Positions 45,830 through 56,658 of a DNA stretch of 64,000 bases are shown here, in pieces. A model generated the notes under the pieces. That model made no database searches. It saw nothing but the letters and a program-made list of their open reading frames with translations, and was not told the origin of the DNA. Position 1 is the first letter of the stretch; every line of letters begins with the position of its first letter. The DNA comes from Acuticoccus sediminis (lineage in GTDB: Bacteria > Pseudomonadota > Alphaproteobacteria > Rhizobiales > Amorphaceae), in contig NZ_QHHQ01000010.1 of NCBI RefSeq assembly GCF_003258595.1, forward strand, positions 1-64,000. The letters are read 5' to 3'. Both the position numbers and the translations under genes were made by a program.

Positions 45830-46846
45830 TCAGCGCGCCGGACGGTGCCCGCTCGCCAGCATCGTCATCTCCGGGATCATCGGCCGGACCTCGACCTCGT
45901 GGAACCCGGCCTTGGTGAGAGACTCGGCCAGCCAGCCGCTGTCCAGCGAGCGCGCCTCGGGGGTGAACGCCGTATGCTGGAGCTGCCACAGCGCGGCGAG
46001 CTTCGGTCCGGTGCGGTCCGCGTCGACGACGAAGTCGTGGATCAGGAGCCGGCCGCCGGGGGCCAGGTGGTCATAGGCCCGCGCGATGAGACCTTCGTGC
46101 GCGTCGCCCGGAACCCCGGAGAAGAGGTAGGACATGAGGACGACGTCCTGGTTCTTCGGCCAGATGTCCTCGCGCCCGTCACCCTCGACGTAGGTGATCC
46201 GGTCGTCCAGCCCCGCCTCCTTCACGTACTCCTTCCCGAGCGCGGCGACGTTCGGGTAGTCGACGACGGTAGCCTTGAGGTTGAGGTTCGCCTTGCACAG
46301 CGTGATCGCGAAGGCCCCCGTCCCGCCGCCGACGTCGAGCAGCGTGCCGGCATCGGAGAGGTCGATGTTGCGGGCGAGCTGCCGCGCCGGGCCGAGGGAG
46401 CCGGCGTGCTGGCTCTCGGAGTAGAGGCGGGCCTGTTCCGGGTCGGAGAACCAGTCGGCGTACGACGCGGTCGCGTCGTCCGGCAGTCGGTTCTCGAGGG
46501 CCGCCTCGATCTGGTCGATCAGCGGGTACATCTGCCGCCCGACCTGGAGGCGGAGGTAGTCGCCGAAGTCGTACTTGGCGCCCTTCACCAGAAAGGCTTC
46601 AGCCGCCGGCGAGTTCGCGTAGCGCCCGTCGTCGACCGTGACGAGGCCGAGGCCCGCGAGCGCGGTCAGCAGCGTCTCGGCCCGGTCGGGCTCCAGAGCG
46701 GTTTTCCCAGCGATGTCCTCGGCGGTCATAGGCCCGCTGGACAGGAGGGTGAACACGTCCGACTCGAGCGCTGCGAACAGCGCCTTTGATCCCATGTAGC
46801 CGAATGCGATTTGCGAAATTTCGTCTGCCTGCGTGAGAACGCCCAT
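45830..46846 (-). CDS. SAM-dependent O-methyltransferase (CrtF/ASMT-like)
   Basis: 338 residues. An N-terminal winged-helix dimerisation domain (MTAEDIAGKTALEPDRAETLLTALAGLGL, split) is followed by the methyltransferase fold: DVGGGTGAFAITLCK (SAM loop near residue 170), VVDYPNVAALGKEY, YVEGDGREDIW, and the catalytic His region LLIHDFVVDADR. This is the O-methyltransferase family of hydroxyneurosporene and acetylserotonin enzymes. The substrate is unknown; no carotenoid genes are nearby. Confidence 0.85.
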   Translation of the reverse strand: MGVLTQADEISQIAFGYMGSKALFAALESDVFTLLSSGPMTAEDIAGKTALEPDRAETLLTALAGLGLVTVDDGRYANSPAAEAFLVKGAKYDFGDYLRLQVGRQMYPLIDQIEAALENRLPDDATASYADWFSDPEQARLYSESQHAGSLGPARQLARNIDLSDAGTLLDVGGGTGAFAITLCKANLNLKATVVDYPNVAALGKEYVKEAGLDDRITYVEGDGREDIWPKNQDVVLMSYLFSGVPGDAHEGLIARAYDHLAPGGRLLIHDFVVDADRTGPKLAALWQLQHTAFTPEARSLDSGWLAESLTKAGFHEVEVRPMIPEMTMLASGHRPAR

Positions 46847-46998
46847 GCCATTCCTTCGAAGTGGATTACTCTTGTTTTAGGATAACATGTTCTCGACAAT
46901 TTCAACCGCTTGGCCGCTATGACATGCGTCAGATGCACGAAAGATGCGGTTGCAATCGCGCGTCGGGGACGGCAGCTTCAGGCTGCGGGGGGAATGAT

Positions 46999-48495
46999 AT
47001 GTCTGGGCTGGCAATGCCGTCCGTCAATGCGGATATCATGGCGCGTCGGGCCGAAATCGTTGCGGCTCTGCGCGAAATCGTACCCGGTGAGGGTACGGTC
47101 GACGACGAAATCGGCATGCGGACTTATGAGAGCGATGCGCTCACCGCGTACCGGCAGATGCCGTTCGTCGTGGTCCTGCCGGAAACGGTCGAGCAGGTCG
47201 CGAAAGTGCTGAAATATTGTCATGAGAACGGCATCCGCGTCGTCCCGCGCGGCGCCGGGACCTCGCTCTCGGGCGGCGCCCTCCCCCTCGCCGACGCCGT
47301 GCTCGTGTCGATGATGCGCTTCAACCGCATCCTCGACATCGACTTCGACAACCGCACCGCCACCGTACAGCCGGGCGTGACCAACCTCGCCATCACCCAG
47401 GCCGTCAGCCACGAGGGGTTCTACTACGCGCCCGACCCCTCCTCGCAGATCGCCTGCTCCATCGGCGGCAACATCGCCGAGAACTCCGGCGGCGTTCACT
47501 GCCTGAAGTACGGCCTCACCACCAACAACGTGCTGGGGCTCCAGATCGTCACGATCGAGGGTGAGGTGATGCGCTTCGGCGGCAAGCACCTCGACAGCGA
47601 GGGCTACGACTGGCTCGCCTTCATGGTCGGCTCCGAGGGCCTTCTCGGCGTCGTCACCGAGGTGACGGTGCGCATCCTGCGCTCGCCGGAGACCGCCCGC
47701 GCCGTTCTCGTCGGCTTCCCCGACGCGGAGGACGCCGGCCGCGCGGTCGCCGCGATCATCGGCGCCGGCATCATCCCCGGCGGGATGGAGATGATGGACC
47801 GGCCGGCGATCCACGCCGCCGAAGCCTTCGTCCACGCCGGCTACCCGCTCGACGTCGACGCCCTCCTCATCGTCGAGCTCGACGGGCCGCAAGTCGAGGT
47901 TGATCACCTGCTCCAGCGCGTCGAGGCGATTTGCCGCGAGTACGGCTGCACCACCTGCCGCGTCTCCGAGAGCGAGGAGGAGCGGGCCAACTTCTGGGCC
48001 GGGCGCAAGGCCGCCTTCCCCGCGGTCGGCCGCATCTCTCCCGACTACATGTGCATGGACGGCACCATCCCCCGCCGCGAGCTGCCACGCGTGCTGAAGG
48101 GAATGGCCGAGCTGTCCGAGAAGCACGGCCTGCGTGTCGCCAACGTCTTCCACGCCGGCGACGGCAATCTCCACCCGCTGATCCTCTTCGACGCCAACCA
48201 GCCCGGTGAGCTGGAGCGGGCGGAGGCCTTCGGCGCGGACATCCTCAAGCTCTGCGTCGAGGTGGGCGGCTGCCTCACAGGCGAGCACGGGGTCGGCGTC
48301 GAGAAGCGCGACCTGATGCCGGAGATGTTCACCGAGGACGACCTGAAGCAGCAGCAGCGCGTCAAATGCGCGTTCGACCCGCAGCACCTCCTCAACCCGG
48401 GCAAGGTCTTTCCGGTGCTGCATCGGTGCGCGGAACTCGGCAAGATGCACGTCCACCACGGCAAACTGCCCTTCCCGGACATTCCGAGGTTCTGA
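46999..48495 (+). CDS. glcD: Glycolate oxidase subunit GlcD
   Basis: A 498-residue FAD subunit oxidising glycolate to glyoxylate. The PCMH FAD-binding domain shows VVPRGAGTSLSGGALPLADAV (split) and PDPSSQIACSIGGNIAENSGGVHCLKYG; the C-terminal domain has FHAGDGNLHPLILFD and GEHGVGVEKRDLM. The start ATG 46999 follows GGGGGGA. The glcD stop overlaps the next gene (TGATG). It forms the GlcDEF complex. Confidence 0.95.
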   Translation: MSGLAMPSVNADIMARRAEIVAALREIVPGEGTVDDEIGMRTYESDALTAYRQMPFVVVLPETVEQVAKVLKYCHENGIRVVPRGAGTSLSGGALPLADAVLVSMMRFNRILDIDFDNRTATVQPGVTNLAITQAVSHEGFYYAPDPSSQIACSIGGNIAENSGGVHCLKYGLTTNNVLGLQIVTIEGEVMRFGGKHLDSEGYDWLAFMVGSEGLLGVVTEVTVRILRSPETARAVLVGFPDAEDAGRAVAAIIGAGIIPGGMEMMDRPAIHAAEAFVHAGYPLDVDALLIVELDGPQVEVDHLLQRVEAICREYGCTTCRVSESEEERANFWAGRKAAFPAVGRISPDYMCMDGTIPRRELPRVLKGMAELSEKHGLRVANVFHAGDGNLHPLILFDANQPGELERAEAFGADILKLCVEVGGCLTGEHGVGVEKRDLMPEMFTEDDLKQQQRVKCAFDPQHLLNPGKVFPVLHRCAELGKMHVHHGKLPFPDIPRF

Positions 48496-49316
48496 TGCGA
48501 ACCCTACTCGTCGCGGCGGCCCTCGTCGCCGCCGCCCCCGCCTCGGCGCAGTCGCCCGCCGACATGAGCCCGTTCCGCATGGCAGACCGGTTCCTCGAGA
48601 ACTGCGACGCGCGGGCCGACGCCAACGGCGACCGCCCGCCGGAGAACTACGGCTGCCTCAGCTACATGGCCGGCCTCGTCGAGGGCTACAGCGTCGCCGC
48701 ATTCGCCAACGGCAACAGGCACCCCTACTGCCTGCCGCGTCCGGTGACGCTGGTCGAGATGATGGACATGATGGCCGTCGCCATCGAGCGCGGCGTCCCG
48801 CCCGAGACGCCGACGGCGGTGGTGCTGCACAACATCCTGACGGTCTCCTTCCCGTGCGACCGCGAGCCGGGCACCGCCGAAGCGACCGAGCCCGGCGCAC
48901 CGGCGGACGGCGCCGACGAGGACACGCCCGCCGGGACGTCCGGCGGACGGCTGCCGATGGCGCCGGGCGCGCCGGTGGTCGGCGCCCCGGAGGGCGAGCC
49001 CGCCGCGGACGGCGCCCCCGTGATCCCGCCGACGCCCGAGACGCCCGGCACCGGCCTCCCCGCCGCGCCGAACGCACCCGTGGTCGGGGCTCCCGAGGGC
49101 GCGCCCGCCGGCGCGCTCGACAAGGCCGTCCCCGCCGGGACGCCGCCGCCGAGCGCGCCCGCCGGCACCATCGTCCCGGAAGAGACCCAGTCGCTGCCGT
49201 CCGACCGCCCGACCGTCCCGACGACCGGCGCGCCCGACGCCGCCGCGCCACCGGCGACGCCGGAGACCACCGAGACCCCGGCGACCCCCGACGCATCAAC
49301 CAAGACGGCCAACTAG
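48495..49316 (+). CDS. Secreted Rap1a/Tai-like protein with Pro-rich tail
   Basis: 273 residues with a signal peptide (MRTLLVAAALVAAAPASAQ). The N-terminal ~90 mature residues match the Rap1a/Tai immunity-protein fold, with conserved cysteines and pattern DRFLENCDAR, GCLSYMAGLVEGY, YCLPRPVT, NILTVSFPC. The second half is a long Ala/Pro/Thr-rich repeat-like tail (APVVGAPEG appears twice). It is coupled to glcD (ATG overlaps the TGA) and to glcE (TAGTG), i.e. embedded in the glc operon without an obvious metabolic reason. Confidence 0.82.
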   Translation: MRTLLVAAALVAAAPASAQSPADMSPFRMADRFLENCDARADANGDRPPENYGCLSYMAGLVEGYSVAAFANGNRHPYCLPRPVTLVEMMDMMAVAIERGVPPETPTAVVLHNILTVSFPCDREPGTAEATEPGAPADGADEDTPAGTSGGRLPMAPGAPVVGAPEGEPAADGAPVIPPTPETPGTGLPAAPNAPVVGAPEGAPAGALDKAVPAGTPPPSAPAGTIVPEETQSLPSDRPTVPTTGAPDAAAPPATPETTETPATPDASTKTAN

Positions 49317-50512
49317 TGGCGAACACGCTGACCCCCGAAACCGCGGCGGACGTCGAGGACTACGTCGCGTCCGCCGTCGCCTCGTCCGAGCCGATCGAGA
49401 TCGTCGGCGGCGGCACCAAGCGCTCCATCGCCCCGCCGATGCAGACCGGCTTCGTGATGGACCTCACCCGCCTCTCCGGCATCGTCACCTACGAGCCGGA
49501 GGAGCTGGTGCTGACGCTGCGCCCCGGCACCACCATGGCCGAGATCGAGGAGGCGCTGGTCGCCGCCGGGCAGATGCTGGCGTTCGAGCCGCCCGACCTC
49601 GTCCCGCTGCTGGGCGCCGAGGGACAGGCGACCTTCGGCGGCACGTTCGGCACCAACTTCGCCGGCCCGCGCCGCCTCACCGCGGGCGCCGTGCGCGACC
49701 ACATGCTGGGCCTTTCGGCCGTCTCCGGCCGGGGCGAGAGCTTCAAGGCCGGCGGCAAGGTGGTGAAGAACGTCACCGGGTACGACCTCGCCCGCGCCCT
49801 CTGCGGCTCCTGGGGCACGCTCGCCGTCGCCACGGAGATGACGGTGAAGGTCCTGCCGCGGCCGGAGACCGAGACCACAATCGCGCTGCGCGGCCTCTCC
49901 ACCGAGGCGGCGGTGCGGGCGATGTCGCGCGCCATGGGCTCGGCGGCCGACGTCTCCGGCGCGGCGCACCTGCCGGCGGACATCGTCGGCTTCATGGTCC
50001 CGGGCGCCGACGTGCCGCATACCGTGCTGCGGCTCGAAGGCTTCGGTCCGTCGGTCGCGGCGCGTGCCGAGGCGCTCCACCGCCTCTTCCCCGGAGAGGA
50101 CATCGCCGAGATCGAGCGGGAGCCGTCGCAGGCGCTGTGGCGCGCGGTGCGCGACGTGGCGCCCTTCATCGGCAGCGGCGGCGCGGTGTGGCGGATCTCG
50201 GTGGCACCGACGGAGGGGCCCGCCATCGTCAAGGCAGCACCGGTCGGGAGCCGTGCCTTCCTCGACTGGGCGGGCGGGCTCGTCTGGGTCGAGACGCCAG
50301 CCACGGGCGAGGCCGGCGCAAGCGTCCTGCGCGAGGCTATCGCCAGGGCGGGAAGCGGTCACGCAACGTTGATCAGGGCCCCCGCCGAAATTCGGGCCGG
50401 GACGGCGACATTCCATAACCCGGCGGTAAATGTTAAGGCATTAAGTCAGCGGCTCAGGGCTGCATTCGATCCGCAGTCGATTCTCAACCCCGGTCGGCTG
50501 GCCCGCACGTAG
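49316..50512 (+). CDS. glcE: Glycolate oxidase subunit GlcE
   Basis: 398 residues, an FAD-binding PCMH-type subunit. FAD segments are IVGGGTKRS and TFGGTFGTNFAGPRRLTAGAVRDH, then KNVTGYDLARALCGSWGTL (split), typical of GlcE. The start is a GTG whose first base is the last base of the upstream TAG. It pairs with GlcD and GlcF to pass electrons to quinone. Confidence 0.94.
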   Translation: MANTLTPETAADVEDYVASAVASSEPIEIVGGGTKRSIAPPMQTGFVMDLTRLSGIVTYEPEELVLTLRPGTTMAEIEEALVAAGQMLAFEPPDLVPLLGAEGQATFGGTFGTNFAGPRRLTAGAVRDHMLGLSAVSGRGESFKAGGKVVKNVTGYDLARALCGSWGTLAVATEMTVKVLPRPETETTIALRGLSTEAAVRAMSRAMGSAADVSGAAHLPADIVGFMVPGADVPHTVLRLEGFGPSVAARAEALHRLFPGEDIAEIEREPSQALWRAVRDVAPFIGSGGAVWRISVAPTEGPAIVKAAPVGSRAFLDWAGGLVWVETPATGEAGASVLREAIARAGSGHATLIRAPAEIRAGTATFHNPAVNVKALSQRLRAAFDPQSILNPGRLART

Positions 50513-50598
50513 AGCGTCGTCATTCGGCCCGAAACCGGTGCTATGACATGCTGCTTCGGAGCCGCAACGTTCAGCCGCGTTCGATCGTTGAAGAACCG

Positions 50599-51204
50599 AT
50601 GAGCGACAAGGAGCCCCCTCAGCGCCCGGCACCGGCAGGCTCCGGGCCCAGCGTCCCGACGTCCGGCGCCAAGAAGCGCAAGGCGCCGCGCACCCGCACG
50701 GCCAAGGGCCCCGCCGGCCGCCCCCACCTGCCCGAGACGACGACCCCGGAGAAGACGGCGCCGGAGACCGCGGCCAGCGACCCGCGCGCGCCCCGCACCC
50801 ACACGGCCGAGCCGCGCCAGGGGCCGGCGAAGTCCCGCCGCCAGCCGCGCATCGAGACGGCCGAGCACGCCGACCAGCCGGGGATGGTCAACGCCAAGCT
50901 CATCTACGCCGCGTACCTGACGAGCCCGGCCCTGCCGATCGCCGCCGTCGCCGCGTTCGCCTTCGCCCACTACGCCCGGCGCCGCCAGCCGCCGGCCTGG
51001 CTCGCCTCGCACTACACCTACCAGATCCGCACTTTCTGGGGCGCGGCGGCGGGATACGTGGCGAGCGTCGCGCTGTCGTTCGCGGGCGGCGGCGTGATCG
51101 TCTACCCGCTCGTCGCGGTGTGGCTCGTCGCCCGCTCCGTCCACGGGATCGTGCGCGCCGCGCACGCCCGGCCGATCGACGATCCCGAAGCGTTTCTTGT
51201 CTAA
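50599..51204 (+). CDS. DUF4870-like membrane protein in the glc operon
   Basis: 201 residues from MSDKEPP. An N-terminal ~95-residue disordered, Pro/Thr/Arg-rich segment (three TAE/HTAE/RTAK-type repeats) precedes three hydrophobic segments (AKLIYAAYLTSPALPIAAVA, WGAAAGYVASVALSFAGGG, VYPLVAVWLVARSVHGIV). The membrane part resembles DUF4870-type proteins. It is between glcE and glcF with 62 bp to glcF, so is probably co-transcribed. Confidence 0.75.
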   Translation: MSDKEPPQRPAPAGSGPSVPTSGAKKRKAPRTRTAKGPAGRPHLPETTTPEKTAPETAASDPRAPRTHTAEPRQGPAKSRRQPRIETAEHADQPGMVNAKLIYAAYLTSPALPIAAVAAFAFAHYARRRQPPAWLASHYTYQIRTFWGAAAGYVASVALSFAGGGVIVYPLVAVWLVARSVHGIVRAAHARPIDDPEAFLV

Positions 51205-51265
51205 TTCGCAATCGCGGGCACCGTCACGCATTCCGCCGGCGCGGGAAATGACATAGCGTCTCGGC

Positions 51266-52711
<1,446 letters not shown>

Positions 52712-52753
52712 CCGGCACTCCCGCGCCCCCGGCGGTCGGGTCGGTCAGGGCGG

Positions 52754-53881
52754 TCAGACCGCCGCGGCGAACCGGGCCACGCGGCGGACGACGTCGGCAT
52801 AGCGCGGCGCGTCCATCTTCTTCATCACCCGGTCGATGGTCACCTGCGCGTCGTAGGCGCTCTGTCCCGTCACCTTGGCGATCTGATCGAGCTTGGTGCC
52901 GCAGTAGATGAAGAACGCCATGAACGCCTCGTCCTCGCTGAGCCCGTAGGCGGCCATCACGCGCGGGACGATGGTGCGGGCGCGCTCGTGGTCGGCGGCG
53001 AGGTAGACCACCGCGGCGGGCGAGCTGAGCGGCGACAGCGACCAGAGCGGCGGCCGGCCCGCGACCTCGGGGATGCCGGACACCGTCAGCGAGATGTCGC
53101 CCAGGTAGCCGAGGTCCCGCAGCCGGACGGTGCGCGCGGCGACGCGGCCGGCGACCACCTCGCCGATCGCGGCGTCGACGATCCCCTCGGCCTCGGGCGT
53201 GCGCCCGCGCAAGGTGCCCTTGGCGTCGATCGACAGGCTCGTCGCGCTGAGGAGGCGGTCGGCGGCCGAGTTCATGTGCAGCACCTGGCCGAGGTGGGAC
53301 AGCACCAGCACGCCGGTCTGCATCGTGTCGACGGTGGCGTGGATCCCGCGCGACCAGGACTGGCCGTTCAGTTCGGCGAGGGTCTTGAGGTGCGGCACCA
53401 GCCGCTCGAGCAGCAGCGACAGCGAGCCGGCATAAAGCTCCTCCTGCCGGTCGCTGAGTTCGACCGACGCGCACAGGATGTGGCGGCTGCTGCGCGCCAC
53501 GTTGACGGCGATCCCGCCGACCCCGAACCCCTGCGGCCGCTTCCAGTCGGTGAAAAACTCCGTCCGTTCAATGCTCTGACGCTCGACGAAGTCCAGCGCG
53601 AGGGCTGGAGTATTCAAGGGAACGTCAATCAGACGTTCGTGATATGGGTTGCGATTGTTATAGTAATCTATGTATGACTTAATATATGCGTCGCCGAAAC
53701 CCGAGGCTCCCACGACGACCTCGGACATGGCCAGAACGTCGATCCGTCGCAACGCGACGCCGAGAGGGTCGGAACTGAGCGTCGAAACCTTCGAAGCAAA
53801 CCGTTGCAAATTGGATTCATCAATGACGCTGGCGAAGAGAAGACCGACGAGATCGCCATATAGTTTATCGTCGATATCCAT
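52754..53881 (-). CDS. LuxR-type transcriptional regulator
   Basis: 375 residues. The C-terminus (about 310-370: LSEDEAFMAFFIYCGTKLDQIAK, and DRVMKKMDAPRYADVV) follows the LuxR helix-turn-helix pattern though diverged in the recognition helix. Residues about 195-280 (VDTMQTGVLVLSHLGQVLHMNSAADRLL, split) look PAS-like. The first ~190 residues have no recognised domain. The N-terminal coding region is lower in GC than the surroundings. It is convergent with glcF; its own upstream region carries inverted repeats. Confidence 0.78.
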   Translation of the reverse strand: MDIDDKLYGDLVGLLFASVIDESNLQRFASKVSTLSSDPLGVALRRIDVLAMSEVVVGASGFGDAYIKSYIDYYNNRNPYHERLIDVPLNTPALALDFVERQSIERTEFFTDWKRPQGFGVGGIAVNVARSSRHILCASVELSDRQEELYAGSLSLLLERLVPHLKTLAELNGQSWSRGIHATVDTMQTGVLVLSHLGQVLHMNSAADRLLSATSLSIDAKGTLRGRTPEAEGIVDAAIGEVVAGRVAARTVRLRDLGYLGDISLTVSGIPEVAGRPPLWSLSPLSSPAAVVYLAADHERARTIVPRVMAAYGLSEDEAFMAFFIYCGTKLDQIAKVTGQSAYDAQVTIDRVMKKMDAPRYADVVRRVARFAAAV

Positions 53882-54207
53882 GATCTTGTTCTACCTGCCG
53901 AACAACGCTACCAAGTCCAAACGTGCACTACACTGCCAGAACCCGGCCAAACGCCAGATGTCAGCCATTAGTTTCTAATGGAAAAGATATATCCTTGAAA
54001 TAACGAAATTGCGCAATAAACCAATTCGCTGGCCGGCGCGGCAAGTTGCGAAATCATGTTTCGTTATTGAAGGCTGTGCATTTTCAACCCCCTACCGATC
54101 GGGAGCGCACGCCAGCAGTGGTGATTGATCGATGGCACGAATATTCGAACGTCGATCTCACGCCCCCGCACTATGCAGTATAGCGCAGATTTGATCTGAG
54201 GATCGGC
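53882..54207. other. AT-rich intergenic region upstream of the LuxR gene
   Basis: 326 bp without a gene, noticeably AT-rich. It carries CATTAG-TTT-CTAATG (53966-53980), the long repeat at 53999-54068, and a CGAATATTCG palindrome (54138-54147). The LuxR promoter must lie here. Confidence 0.5.
53999..54068 (-). promoter_or_regulatory. Spaced inverted repeat, probable LuxR-gene operator
   Basis: AATAACGAAA at 53999-54008 and its exact complement TTTCGTTATT at 54059-54068 frame 50 bp; related half-sites (TTGCGCAA, TTGCGAAAT) lie between. Position, 118-187 bp upstream of the LuxR start, fits autoregulation. Confidence 0.4.
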
Positions 54208-55182
54208 TCAGGTGGGAAAGGGACCGTCCGCAAAGGTCACGTCGTGGTAGCCCTTGCGCCCGATCGTCCGCGCCAGCGCGCTGCCGATGGGCTCGCCCTC
54301 GGCGATCTGCGCGAGGATCGCGGCGAAGTCCCAGCGGGGACGCCAGCCGAGCTCGTCCATCGCCTTGCGGCTGACGTAGACGCGGTCGAACTCGTCCAGC
54401 ATCTGCCAGCCGGCGTCCGCGTAGATGCGCTCGAACTGCGGGTAGAGGCGGGCCACCACGCCGCGCGGGTCCTTGCGGAGCGCCAGCGTGTCGGCCGGGG
54501 AGAACGGCGTCGGCGCGCTGATGATGTAGCGGGCGAACCCGCTCCCCGCCGTGAGCGCCGCGATGTGCGCCGTCGCGGCGTCCTCGATGTCGACGCGGCG
54601 GTAGAGGAACTCGTTGGCCTTGACGTTGGCCTCGCTCCAGCGCGCCCGGACCGAGGCGTTGTCGTCCTCCTCGGGGAAGAAGCGCGAGGTGCGCAGGACG
54701 ATGACGTCCATCCCCTTCTCCCGCGCGAAGAGCGCGCAGAGATCCTCGGCGGCCGTCTTGGTGACGCCGTAGATGTTCTTCGGGACCGGCACGACGCTCT
54801 CGTCGATCCAGGCGGCCGGCTCGCCCGGCGCCGGGTTCAGCGCCGAGCCGAAGGCGCTCGTCGTGCTGGTGAAGACGAACCGCCGGATCCGGTGCTGCGC
54901 CGCCGCCTCCAGCAGGGCCAGCGTCCCCGACACGTTGGTCTCGACGAAGGCCGCCTTCGTGTGCGTCACCACGTGCGGCTTGTGGAGCGTCGCCGTGTGC
55001 AGCACCGCGTCGATGCCGAGCGTCGCCGTATAGGCGACCTCCGGGTCCGCGACGGACCCGACGATCTCGGTGTACGGCCCCGGCTTGATGTCGAGACCGA
55101 TCGGGTCGTGGCCCGCCTCCGGCAGCATGCGCATCAGCGCTTCGCCAAGGTGGCCGGTGCTGCCAGTGACGAGGACGCGCAT
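54208..55182 (-). CDS. NAD-dependent epimerase/dehydratase family protein
   Basis: 324 residues, extended short-chain dehydrogenase. The nucleotide motif TGSTGHLGEA is at residues 6-15, the catalytic YxxxK is NIYGVTKTAA near residue 145, and the Ser region is VFTSTTSAFG. The substrate is unknown; sugar-nucleotide or aldehyde. It starts 5 bp after the lldD-like gene, so they are one operon, suggesting action on the same or a related hydroxyacid pathway. Confidence 0.9.
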   Translation of the reverse strand: MRVLVTGSTGHLGEALMRMLPEAGHDPIGLDIKPGPYTEIVGSVADPEVAYTATLGIDAVLHTATLHKPHVVTHTKAAFVETNVSGTLALLEAAAQHRIRRFVFTSTTSAFGSALNPAPGEPAAWIDESVVPVPKNIYGVTKTAAEDLCALFAREKGMDVIVLRTSRFFPEEDDNASVRARWSEANVKANEFLYRRVDIEDAATAHIAALTAGSGFARYIISAPTPFSPADTLALRKDPRGVVARLYPQFERIYADAGWQMLDEFDRVYVSRKAMDELGWRPRWDFAAILAQIAEGEPIGSALARTIGRKGYHDVTFADGPFPT

Positions 55183-55187
55183 GACGG

Positions 55188-56390
55188 TCAGGCGCCGACC
55201 GCGACGAGGCCGTCTTTCTGCGGCTCGGGCATCACCGGGATGGCGCGCGGCACGCCGCCCCAGATGTTGTGGTGGCCGACGGCGTTGATGTCCGTCTCGC
55301 CGCAGAGCGCCATGGTGATGTCGAGCTCCTTGGCGAGGATCTCGAGCGCGCGCGTGACACCCGCCTCGCCGCCCGCGCCGAGGCCGTGGATGAAGGCGCG
55401 GCCGATGGAGGTCGCGTCCGCGCCGAGCGCCATCGCCTTCAGGATGTCCTGGCCGGAGCGGATGCCGCCGTCCATGTGGATCTCGATCTGGCCGCCGACG
55501 GCGTCGAGGATCGGCGGCAGCATGTCGATGGACGCCGGCGCGCCGTCGAGCTGGCGGCCGCCGTGGTTGGAAACGGTAATCGCGTCCGCACCGGTGCCGA
55601 CGGCGATCCTGGCGTCGTCCGGATCGCCGACCCCCTTGAGGATCAACGGGCCGCCCCAGCGCTCCTTCACCCATTCGACGCTCGACCAGTCGAGCGTCGG
55701 GTCGAACTGGGAGGCGGTCCAGTCGGACAGCGAGCCCATGTCCGTCACGCCCTTGACGTGGCCGACGATGTTGCCGAACTGCCGGTGCTTGCAGCCGAGC
55801 ATCTTCATGCACCAGGCGGGCTTGGAGGCGAGCTGGGCGATCACCTTCGGCGTCATTTTCGGCGGGGCGGAGAGGCCGTTGCGGAGGTCCTTGTGGCGCT
55901 GGCCGAGGATCTGGAGATCGAGCGTCAGCACCAGCGCCGAGCAGCCGGCGGCCTTCGCGCGCTCGATGAGGTCGGCCGCGAAGCCGCGGTCGCGCATGAC
56001 GTAGAGCTGGAACCAGAAGGGCTTGGTGGTTGCTGCCGCGACGTCCTCGATCGAGCAGATCGACATGGTGGACAGCGTGAACGGCACGCCGAACTTCTCG
56101 GCGGCGCGGGCGGCGAGGATCTCGCCGTCGGGGTGCTGCATGCCGGTCATGCCGACGGGGGCGAGGTACAGCGGCAGCGAGCGCGTCTCGCCGAGGACCT
56201 TGGCCGAGAGGTTGCGCTTGTCGATGTTGCGGGCGACGCGCTGGCGCAGCTTGATGGCGGCGAAGGCGGCCTCGTTGTCGCGGTAGGTGCCCTCTGTGTA
56301 CGACCCGGAATCGGCGTAATCGTAGAACATCCTGGGCGTGAAACGCCGGTGTCGCTCGCGCAGGTCCGCGATCGTGAGAGTGGGTGCCAC
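55188..56390 (-). CDS. FMN-dependent alpha-hydroxy acid dehydrogenase (L-lactate dehydrogenase-like)
   Basis: 400 residues. FMN-binding and catalytic parts: YLAPVGMTGMQHPDGE, WFQLYVMRDRGF, and the catalytic His in VSNHGGRQLDG with IEIHMDGGIRSGQD, IGRAFIHGLGA at the C-terminus. The family oxidises L-2-hydroxyacids such as lactate, glycolate or mandelate; LldD-like is most likely. The start is a GTG with an excellent AGGAGG 6 nt upstream; longer starts lack a ribosome-binding site. Operon with the epimerase. Confidence 0.92.
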   Translation of the reverse strand: MAPTLTIADLRERHRRFTPRMFYDYADSGSYTEGTYRDNEAAFAAIKLRQRVARNIDKRNLSAKVLGETRSLPLYLAPVGMTGMQHPDGEILAARAAEKFGVPFTLSTMSICSIEDVAAATTKPFWFQLYVMRDRGFAADLIERAKAAGCSALVLTLDLQILGQRHKDLRNGLSAPPKMTPKVIAQLASKPAWCMKMLGCKHRQFGNIVGHVKGVTDMGSLSDWTASQFDPTLDWSSVEWVKERWGGPLILKGVGDPDDARIAVGTGADAITVSNHGGRQLDGAPASIDMLPPILDAVGGQIEIHMDGGIRSGQDILKAMALGADATSIGRAFIHGLGAGGEAGVTRALEILAKELDITMALCGETDINAVGHHNIWGGVPRAIPVMPEPQKDGLVAVGA

Positions 56391-56658
56391 GGGAAACCTC
56401 CTGGCCGTTCGGCCTCTTGCGCGGGATACTAACTCAGCTTTTTGCGAAGCGCACACCTCGCCGCCGCCTCCGGCGCGGCATGCCACAGCTGCGCGGCCGA
56501 TGCGACACCGGCTGGACGGCATGCGCCATTTCGATGCAAGAAATCGTTGGACACGGGCGCCCTTAGGCCGGCCTTTGGCGCCGAGCCCGGTGGCTCACGT
56601 GCAGAACGGGACGGCGCGTTTCGGCACAAGCGGCCCGGTCCGAGAAGGATGAGTTTTG

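Noticed and set aside
49000-49310. Low-complexity tail as a frameshifted pseudogene
   Set aside because: The frame stays open to a stop coupled with glcE and codon use is regular, so it is a real disordered tail.
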